Below, one piece after another: positions 1 through 4,758 of a stretch of 8,840 nt of DNA. The stretch is from Granulicatella sp041433555. Its GTDB lineage: Bacteria; Bacillota; Bacilli; Lactobacillales; Aerococcaceae. The position numbers and the translations under genes are program-made. The first letter of the stretch is position 1. Each line of letters starts with the position of its first letter. Location of the stretch: assembly GCF_041433555.1 (NCBI RefSeq), contig NZ_JAPWBR010000033.1, forward strand, positions 1 through 8,840, given 5' to 3'. Below the pieces are notes generated by a model. That model was not told where the DNA came from. It did not search any database and saw only the letters and a program-made list of their open reading frames with translations.

Positions 1-6
1 AATTGT

Positions 7-37
7 ATAAGCTGGGCCTGGTGCCCAGCTTATTTTG
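7..37 (+). terminator. Intrinsic terminator of an upstream gene outside the window
   Basis: A perfect 11-bp stem pairs 7-17 with 23-33 around the 5-nt loop CTGGT, followed by a short T run (33-36) and a further T-rich stretch at 44-48. It precedes the first promoter of the window and no gene inside the window could use it, so it most likely ends a + strand gene to the left. The T tract is short, so efficiency is uncertain. Confidence 0.7.
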
Positions 38-85
38 TAGCTATTTTTCTAATATTTTATTTTAAGAGAATTTTTGAAGGAAGTT

Positions 86-94
86 TGCTATAAT
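86..94 (+). promoter_or_regulatory. Extended -10 promoter of the lipoprotein gene
   Basis: TGCTATAAT has a consensus TATAAT -10 box (89-94) with the TGn extension (86-88). No good -35 hexamer lies 16-18 nt upstream, which an extended -10 can tolerate. Transcription would start near 100-102, giving a leader of only about 22 nt that contains a very strong, duplicated Shine-Dalgarno (AAGGAGGAGG, 107-116) 7 nt before the ATG. Confidence 0.7.
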
Positions 95-123
95 AAAACG
101 GATGATAAGGAGGAGGTAAAATC

Positions 124-804
124 ATGAAATGGATTAAAAGTACAGTATTAATGGCGTTTCTATGCGTTTTATCTGCTTGTGGAAATGGCTTATCAACAGA
201 GGCGGTTCAAGACCAAATCGCAAGTTCAGAAGAGTCGGTTTCCAATTATCATATTACCGTGAAGCAATCGGACTATAAGGAAGGGTCGAAAACACCTGGA
301 GCACAAACGGTGGCGAGTGCTAGCGCGTGGAAAGACGGCACAGGATACGGCTCGAAAATCGATAAAAATGCTGGGAAAGTAACGAACCAACTCGAAGTAA
401 TCGCAGATGCCAATGTTGGGTTTATTCGTTACTACCAAGACAAGTGGGAACAAACGATCACGGCAGCCTCAAGTCTTCAAAATACGGTTGTTTTCCCATA
501 TGCGAAGGTGATTCAATTAACGAAGGAAATTCATCAAGAAGTGCCTTGGAAGGAGACATTCTTTGGATACGAGAAGACATATACAGGAAACGATGAAGCG
601 ATTCGTAAGGCATTGACGTCGGTTCTTGGAATTGCGACGACGGATACGTCTAAAGTCGAGTTAAAAATCAAGACAGATGGCGCTGGAAATCTGATTACAA
701 ATGTTGAAATCAAGGTAACGGATGAAGGCGAACAAATGCGTAAAGAATATACGATTGCGTACTTACAATTTAATGAACAACAAAAGAAAGCTTTGCCGCA
801 ATAG
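124..804 (+). CDS. Putative surface lipoprotein of unknown function (LolA/DUF6612-like pattern)
   Basis: A 226-residue protein with a lipoprotein signal peptide: basic MKWIKS start, hydrophobic core, and lipobox L-S-A-C with Cys19 as the expected diacylglyceryl-modified residue. It should therefore be anchored on the outer face of the membrane. The mature part has no transmembrane segment. It is rich in alternating polar/hydrophobic stretches that suggest beta strands, such as residues around SNYHITVKQS and a C-terminal strand series (VELKIKTDG, ITNVEIKVTDEG). This pattern recalls the LolA-like/DUF6612 class of Gram-positive lipoproteins, but that assignment comes from general appearance only. 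The ATG at 124 is supported by the AAGGAGGAGG ribosome binding site. The gene appears to be transcribed alone, between its own promoter and a terminator that begins inside its last codons. No substrate or partner can be inferred. Confidence 0.85.
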   Translation: MKWIKSTVLMAFLCVLSACGNGLSTEAVQDQIASSEESVSNYHITVKQSDYKEGSKTPGAQTVASASAWKDGTGYGSKIDKNAGKVTNQLEVIADANVGFIRYYQDKWEQTITAASSLQNTVVFPYAKVIQLTKEIHQEVPWKETFFGYEKTYTGNDEAIRKALTSVLGIATTDTSKVELKIKTDGAGNLITNVEIKVTDEGEQMRKEYTIAYLQFNEQQKKALPQ

Positions 805-819
805 TGGAGAAGCTTTTTT
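785..819 (+). terminator. Intrinsic terminator overlapping the lipoprotein stop codon
   Basis: AAAGCTT (787-793) pairs with AAGCTTT (810-816). After a 2x2 internal loop an inner stem CCGC (796-799) pairs with GTGG (804-807, one G-T pair) around the loop AATA. Six T residues follow (814-819). The TAG stop (802-804) lies in the hairpin, so the coding end doubles as terminator stem. Confidence 0.65.
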
Positions 820-841
820 CGTAAAATAAACCGCTATGACT

Positions 842-863
842 ACAAAAAAAGGCGCTTTTTTGT
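842..863. repeat. A/T inverted repeat next to the parA-leader -10 box
   Basis: ACAAAAAA (842-849) is an exact inverted repeat of TTTTTTGT (856-863), separated by AGGCGC. It fills the -35/-10 spacer and ends in the TGn extension of the promoter. It could be an operator or a weak second terminator for the lipoprotein gene; nothing in the sequence decides this. Confidence 0.4.
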
Positions 864-869
864 TACAAT
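861..869 (+). promoter_or_regulatory. Extended -10 promoter of the parA leader
   Basis: TGTTACAAT has a TACAAT -10 box (864-869, 5 of 6 to consensus) with a TGn extension. The best-placed -35 (841-846, TACAAA) matches only 3 of 6 positions. Start of transcription is expected near 876. This is the only convincing promoter between the lipoprotein terminator and parA. Confidence 0.5.
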
Positions 870-875
870 AGAAAA

Positions 876-950
876 GAACAAAATATTGCGAGAAATGAAG
901 AACATTTTGTAGACATGCGAGAGGGAGAATGCTTGCATTCTCCCTTTTTT
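876..950 (+). ncRNA. Candidate short leader RNA or attenuator upstream of parA
   Basis: Between the promoter at 861-869 and the terminator hairpin at 920-950 lies about 75 nt that would form a discrete short transcript. A 5' hairpin is possible: ACAAAAT (878-884) pairs with ATTTTGT (904-910). The heptamer TGCGAGA occurs twice (887-893 and 916-922). A competing pairing, GAGAAATG (890-897) with CATTCTC (936-942) with one bulged A, could open the terminator. It does not match any leader class I recognise; the T-box AGGGTGG motif is absent. It may be an attenuator for parAB, a stable small RNA, or non-functional spacer. Confidence 0.3.
920..950 (+). terminator. Strong intrinsic terminator in the parA leader
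   Basis: AGAGGGAGAATG (920-931) pairs with CATTCTCCCTTT (936-947), with one G-T pair near the base and a loop CTTG, followed by T residues to 950. It sits downstream of a likely promoter and only 16 nt before the parA ribosome binding site (966-970). It would stop most leader transcripts before parA unless it is read through or antiterminated. The lipoprotein gene already has its own terminator, so this one is not needed for that unit. Confidence 0.8.
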
Positions 951-976
951 ATAACAAGAAAATATGGAGGAAAAAT

Positions 977-1738
977 ATGGGACGTGTGATATCCGTTGCC
1001 AACCAAAAAGGTGGAGTTGGGAAGACAACTTCGACAGTGAGTTTGGCTGCAGCACTTGCCGTTCATGGCAAAAAAGTATTGATTATTGATAGTGACCCTC
1101 AAGGAAATGCGACGAGTGGTCTTGGCGTGCAAAAAGGAGAGCTAGAACAAGATGTATATGATGTTTTAGTGAACCAAGTACCAATGGCCGATGTCATTGT
1201 ACCGACAACGCGCGAGAACTTGATGATTGCTCCTTCTACGATTCAGTTAGCAGGTGCCGAAATCGAGTTAACGAGTCAACCACGTCGTGAACAACGCTTG
1301 AAAGAAGCCGTGAAGAAGATTAAAGATGACTACGATTATATCTTTATCGACTGCCCACCTTCACTAGGGCATTTGACAATGAATGCTTTTACGGCCAGCG
1401 ACACAGTTCTTATCCCTGTGCAATGTGAATACTACGCGCTTGAAGGGTTGTCACAACTCATGAACACGATTACGATGGTTCGCAAGCACTTCAATCCGCA
1501 GTTGAAGATTGAGGGCGTTCTTTTAACGATGTACGATGCGCGTACGAACTTAGGGAACGAAGTTAAAGACGATGTGATTAAGTATTTCCGTGAAAAAGTA
1601 TATAAAACGATTATTCCTCGAAACGTACGTCTATCTGAAGCACCAAGTTACGGACAAGCGATTGTCGACTATGATCCACGCTCTCGTGGTGCTGAAGTGT
1701 ACATGGAGTTAGCAAAGGAAGTGTTGGCACATGAGTAA
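977..1738 (+). CDS. parA: Chromosome-partitioning ATPase ParA (Soj)
   Basis: A 253-residue ParA/MinD-superfamily ATPase, the same length as Bacillus subtilis Soj and very similar to it as I recall that sequence. It binds ATP, dimerises on DNA and is stimulated by ParB in origin segregation. In non-sporulating relatives it may also influence DnaA activity (family knowledge). Visible features are the deviant Walker A KGGVGKTT (11-18, with signature Lys11 and catalytic Lys16), switch I IDSDPQGN with Asp40, Walker B IFIDCPPS with Asp125, and Arg189 and Arg218 at positions used for DNA binding in Soj. An in-frame ATG at 929 would add 16 residues, but it lies inside the terminator hairpin. The ATG at 977 has GGAGG 6 nt upstream and gives the family's standard N-terminus (MGRVISVANQKGG), so I chose it. 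The last 8 nt overlap parB, suggesting translational coupling. Confidence 0.96.
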   Translation: MGRVISVANQKGGVGKTTSTVSLAAALAVHGKKVLIIDSDPQGNATSGLGVQKGELEQDVYDVLVNQVPMADVIVPTTRENLMIAPSTIQLAGAEIELTSQPRREQRLKEAVKKIKDDYDYIFIDCPPSLGHLTMNAFTASDTVLIPVQCEYYALEGLSQLMNTITMVRKHFNPQLKIEGVLLTMYDARTNLGNEVKDDVIKYFREKVYKTIIPRNVRLSEAPSYGQAIVDYDPRSRGAEVYMELAKEVLAHE

Positions 1739-2630
1739 AAATCAAAAAGGGAAAGGGCTTGGACGCGGTATTGATGCGCTTTTTATGAATGACTTGGATA
1801 CCATCGATGCTTTGGAGCAAGTTCAAGATTCAGAACAAATTCAACAAATCGCTGTTTCAGAAATTCGTCCAAACCCATATCAACCTCGTAAAGAGTTTGA
1901 TGAAGAGGGCTTGGCGGAATTAGCAGAATCAATTCGTCAAAATGGAGTCTTCCAACCAATCATCGTTCGTAAGTCGAAAATTAAAGGCTACGAGCTTGTG
2001 GCTGGGGAGCGTCGTCTACGTGCGTCTAAATTAGCCGAGAAAGAAACAATTCCGGCGATTGTACGTGACTACTCTGAAGAAACGATGATTCAAATCGCGG
2101 TTGTCGAAAACTTACAACGTGAAAACTTAAAACCATTAGATGAAGCCATGGCTTACCGCACATTGATGGATTCATTGAAATTAAAACAAGAAGAAGTCGC
2201 TAACCGTGTCGGCAAGAGCCGTTCATATGTGGCAAACTTCTTACGTTTATTAACATTGCCAGTTCCTGTGCAAGAACTCGTTCAAAGCGGAGAGTTATCA
2301 GCAGGACATGCACGTACTTTACTTGGACTAAAAGACCAAACGAAAATCTTACCTGTCGCTAAAAAAGCGGTGAAGGAAGGCTTAACGGTTCGTGCCTTGG
2401 AGCAACTCGTTCAATCCATCAATGAACCAGTGAAAAAGGTTGTTAAAAAAGCAGCGAAACCGAAGAAATCGATGTATATCGTTGAATCAGAAGAACGCTT
2501 GATGGATAAATTCGGAACAAGCGTGCAAATCGTCGAAAAAGGCGAGCGTGGGATAATCGAGATTGAATACCTTTCTCAAAAGGATTTAACACGTATTTTA
2601 GAAGTATTAGAAATCGAATTAGACGATTAA
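1731..2630 (+). CDS. parB: Chromosome-partitioning CTPase ParB (Spo0J)
   Basis: A 299-residue ParB: a parS-binding DNA clamp that loads SMC and triggers ATP hydrolysis by ParA. The N-terminus carries the basic ParA-activating segment KGKGLGRGIDALF (6-18). The ParB/sulfiredoxin-like domain follows, with NPYQPR (48-53), the CTP-binding GERRLRA (92-98) and ENLQRENL (126-133). A helix-turn-helix lies around residues 150-175 (EEVANRVGKSRSYVANFL), with SAGHAR at 190-195 in the parS-binding domain. A lysine-rich linker (235-246) leads to the C-terminal dimerisation domain (about 252-296, with RFGT-like KFGT and the helix DLTRILEVL). The start overlaps the parA stop by 8 nt; an AAAGGAA-like site lies about 11 nt upstream. 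No parS consensus is visible in this window. Confidence 0.96.
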   Translation: MSKNQKGKGLGRGIDALFMNDLDTIDALEQVQDSEQIQQIAVSEIRPNPYQPRKEFDEEGLAELAESIRQNGVFQPIIVRKSKIKGYELVAGERRLRASKLAEKETIPAIVRDYSEETMIQIAVVENLQRENLKPLDEAMAYRTLMDSLKLKQEEVANRVGKSRSYVANFLRLLTLPVPVQELVQSGELSAGHARTLLGLKDQTKILPVAKKAVKEGLTVRALEQLVQSINEPVKKVVKKAAKPKKSMYIVESEERLMDKFGTSVQIVEKGERGIIEIEYLSQKDLTRILEVLEIELDD

Positions 2631-2642
2631 AAAGGAGTCTGT

Positions 2643-2852
2643 ATGAAAGCAGGAACAACGTATCAATTACACGATCATGTGGAAATGAAAAAGCCGCATG
2701 CGTGCCAAACGAATTCCTGGGAAATCATCCGTATGGGGATGGACATTCGTATCAAGTGTGATCACTGTGGTCAAATGGTCCTTATGCCAAGACGGGAATT
2801 CGAGAAAAAAATGAAGAAGGTCACTGTAGTAGCGGCCGAAGAAAACAAATAA
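2643..2852 (+). CDS. DUF951 family small zinc-ribbon-like protein
   Basis: A 69-residue protein matching the DUF951 pattern: V-E-M-K-K-P-H-x-C near the start, then WEIIRMGMDIRIKC and CDHCGQMVLMPRREFEKK. Cys21, Cys39 and Cys42, possibly with His19, could hold a zinc ion, which would make it a compact nucleic-acid- or protein-binding module. That is inference: the family has no established biochemical function that I know of. It is found beside parB and ychF in many Firmicutes, as here (12 nt after parB, 16 nt before ychF). AAAGGAG (2631-2637) lies 5 nt before the ATG. The basic C-terminal helix with KKMKKV would suit RNA or ribosome contact, but this is not demonstrated. Confidence 0.9.
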   Translation: MKAGTTYQLHDHVEMKKPHACQTNSWEIIRMGMDIRIKCDHCGQMVLMPRREFEKKMKKVTVVAAEENK

Positions 2853-2868
2853 AGAAAGAGTGTGACAA

Positions 2869-3969
2869 ATGGCCTTAACAGCTGGAATCGTCGGCTTACC
2901 AAACGTTGGGAAGTCAACATTATTTAATGCAATTACAAAAGCAGGGGTCGAAGCAGCGAACTATCCGTTTGCGACGATTGACCCAAACGTCGGAGTGGTA
3001 GAAGTGCCAGACCTTCGTTTACAAAAACTAACAGAATTAGTAAAACCAAAGAAAACTGTTCCTACGACATTTGAATTTACAGATATCGCGGGAATCGTGA
3101 AAGGGGCAAGCCGCGGGGAAGGTCTTGGGAACAAATTCTTAAGTCATATCCGCCAAGTAGATGCGATTTGCCAAGTGGTTCGTTGTTTTGAAGACGAAAA
3201 TATTACACACGTGGCTGGGAAAGTTGACCCAATCGCTGACATCGAAACAATCAACCTAGAGTTAGTGTTAGCCGACCTTGAGTCAGTGGACAAACGTATC
3301 GCTCGTGTGGCAAAAATTGCGAAAACAAAAGATAAAGACGCGGTTGCAGAACTTGCAGTCTTAGAAAAAATCAAACCTGTGTTAGAAGAAGGAAAATTAG
3401 CACGTACGATTGAATTCACAGACGAAGAACTTCCAATCGTGAAAGGCTTATTCCTTTTAACAACAAAACCAATGCTTTACATCGCAAACATCTCTGAAGA
3501 TGACGTGATGGAAGGCGGCCATAACCAATATGTGCAATTAGTAGAAGAATATGCTGCAAAAGAAGATGCAGAAGTCGTAGTGATTTGTGCGAAAATCGAA
3601 GAAGAGGTAGCCGAATTAGAGGAAGAAGAAAAACAAGCCTTCTTAGAAGAAATGGGTATCGAAGTCTCAGGGTTAGATATCTTAATCCAAAAAGCATACC
3701 ACTTATTAGGATTAGCGACTTACTTTACAGCGGGTGAGCAAGAAGTGCGCGCGTGGACATTCCGTCGCGGTATGAAAGCTCCGCAATGTGCGGGAATCAT
3801 CCACTCAGACTTCGAACGTGGATTTATCCGTGCCGAAACTGTAGCCTACGCAGACCTACTAGAATACGGTAGTATGACGGCTGCAAAAGAAAACGGAAAA
3901 GTTCGTCAAGAAGGTAAAGAATATGTCGTGCAAGATGGCGACGTAATGCTCTTTAGATTTAATGTATAA
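2869..3969 (+). CDS. ychF: Ribosome-associated ATPase YchF (OLA1 family)
   Basis: A 366-residue Obg-family P-loop NTPase, the usual YchF length. The P-loop is GLPNVGKST (9-17), G2 is around TIDPNVGVV (36-44) and G3 is DIAG (72-75). The G4 motif is NISE (207-210) rather than NKxD, which in this family shifts specificity from GTP to ATP. The central part (about 130-200) is the helical coiled-coil insertion, and the C-terminus (about 280-363) is a TGS domain ending in the conserved DGDVMLFRFNV. YchF binds ribosomes and is linked to stress responses and start-codon selection in other bacteria (family knowledge). The ribosome binding site is weak (AAAGAAAGAG, 2851-2860) compared with its neighbours, so translation may depend on coupling to the DUF951 gene 16 nt upstream. 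Confidence 0.97.
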   Translation: MALTAGIVGLPNVGKSTLFNAITKAGVEAANYPFATIDPNVGVVEVPDLRLQKLTELVKPKKTVPTTFEFTDIAGIVKGASRGEGLGNKFLSHIRQVDAICQVVRCFEDENITHVAGKVDPIADIETINLELVLADLESVDKRIARVAKIAKTKDKDAVAELAVLEKIKPVLEEGKLARTIEFTDEELPIVKGLFLLTTKPMLYIANISEDDVMEGGHNQYVQLVEEYAAKEDAEVVVICAKIEEEVAELEEEEKQAFLEEMGIEVSGLDILIQKAYHLLGLATYFTAGEQEVRAWTFRRGMKAPQCAGIIHSDFERGFIRAETVAYADLLEYGSMTAAKENGKVRQEGKEYVVQDGDVMLFRFNV

Positions 3970-3989
3970 GGTTATCGGAGGATTGTAGC

Positions 3990-4670
3990 ATGTCAGAACA
4001 AAACGTACAAGAAGAAGTAGTGTCAGTAGACGCTCTAAAAGCAGAATTAACAAATAAAAATGAACAATACATCTATCAATTAGAACGCGCATTAAAAGAA
4101 GCTGGATTTGACGAAGCGCAAATCGAAAAAGAATTATCAGTAATGCTTCCAGAAATCGTTGAAAAACAAAAAGCGGGCGTAACGGCTCGTCAATTGTTCG
4201 GTACGGTAACAGAACGCGTTCAATCAATCGTAGCTGGGCCAACAAAAAACCCAGATGCAAAATCTCCAGACTGGCAAATTGCCGTTGACGGAGGACTACT
4301 TGTCGGCGGATTATTCGCTCTTGTTACTGGAGTGATGTTGATGTTAAACCCAAGTGCAGATACGCAACCAATGGGACTCTTCACACTTCTCATCAACTTT
4401 ATTGCAGGGGCATTTGTCATGCTCGCAATTTCTAAAAACGCACCTAAATTTGACAATCCAAAAGGTCAACGCGGTTATATCCGTTACCTAGTGGTAAGTA
4501 CGGTTGCGATGGTTGCTTGGTTAATCTTAGTGGTGTTAAGTCAACAATACATCCCATCTGTGATTAACATCGTGATGAGTTACGAGTGGTACTTACTCAT
4601 CGGGGCTGCGGCTCTTGCTGGTAAATTCTACTTGAAGAAGAAATTAAATATTGTCGGATCAGTAATGTAA
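3990..4670 (+). CDS. DUF1129 family membrane protein
   Basis: A 226-residue protein with a charged, helical cytoplasmic N-terminal half (1-90, heptad-like LKAELTNKNEQYIYQLERALKEAG) and four hydrophobic segments at about 97-119, 127-147, 163-184 and 196-213. It ends in a positively charged tail (KFYLKKK). This layout, and the position just after ychF, match DUF1129 membrane proteins of Lactobacillales, whose function is unknown. Residues 16-60 resemble the short helical domain that often precedes membrane segments in this group (LxxxGxxxxxIEKELxxMLPEIV). CGGAGGA (3976-3982) precedes the ATG. It is the last gene before the long hairpin at 4687-4744, so it probably closes the parAB transcript. 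Confidence 0.85.
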   Translation: MSEQNVQEEVVSVDALKAELTNKNEQYIYQLERALKEAGFDEAQIEKELSVMLPEIVEKQKAGVTARQLFGTVTERVQSIVAGPTKNPDAKSPDWQIAVDGGLLVGGLFALVTGVMLMLNPSADTQPMGLFTLLINFIAGAFVMLAISKNAPKFDNPKGQRGYIRYLVVSTVAMVAWLILVVLSQQYIPSVINIVMSYEWYLLIGAAALAGKFYLKKKLNIVGSVM

Positions 4671-4686
4671 GAAACGAAAACAATCT

Positions 4687-4744
4687 GTGTGACGGTGACG
4701 GCGAAGCGCTTCGTGGAAGTCGGCAGTCATCGCACACTTCTTTT
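4687..4744 (+). terminator. Long GC-rich hairpin, likely terminator of the parAB-ychF operon
   Basis: GTGTG (4687-4691) pairs with CACAC (4733-4737). After one bulged A, CGGTGAC (4693-4699) pairs with GTCATCG (4726-4732, one G-T pair). Inside, the palindrome CGAAGCGCTTCG (4702-4713), or alternatively CTTC/GAAG (4709-4712 with 4716-4719), adds further structure. A T-rich tail TTCTTTT (4738-4744) follows. The ribosome binding site of the next gene begins 4 nt after the tail and I see no promoter between them, so it may be a partial terminator or a leader structure rather than a complete stop. Confidence 0.6.
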
Positions 4745-4758
4745 ATAGAGGTGAGCAT

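Noticed and set aside
895..912. Five-codon leader ORF (MKNIL) in the parA leader
   Set aside because: It has only a weak ribosome binding site and no run of regulatory codons, so a leader peptide cannot be supported beyond chance.
929..976. Upstream in-frame ATG that would extend ParA by 16 residues
   Set aside because: It lies inside the leader terminator hairpin, has no properly spaced ribosome binding site, and the extension is not typical of the Soj family; the ATG at 977 has GGAGG at ideal distance.
876..976. T-box or other known amino-acid or metabolite riboswitch upstream of parA
   Set aside because: The T-box AGGGTGG motif and other recognisable conserved cores are absent, and the leader is too short for most classes.
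863..1132. 89-codon minus-strand open frame over the parA leader and start
   Set aside because: It covers the promoter and terminator hairpin and the ParA Walker A region; its composition is that of a shadow frame with no ribosome binding site I can support.
3859..4260. 133-codon open frame on the minus strand across ychF and the DUF1129 gene
   Set aside because: It is antisense to two convincing genes, Leu/Arg-rich as expected of a shadow frame, and lacks a supporting start region.
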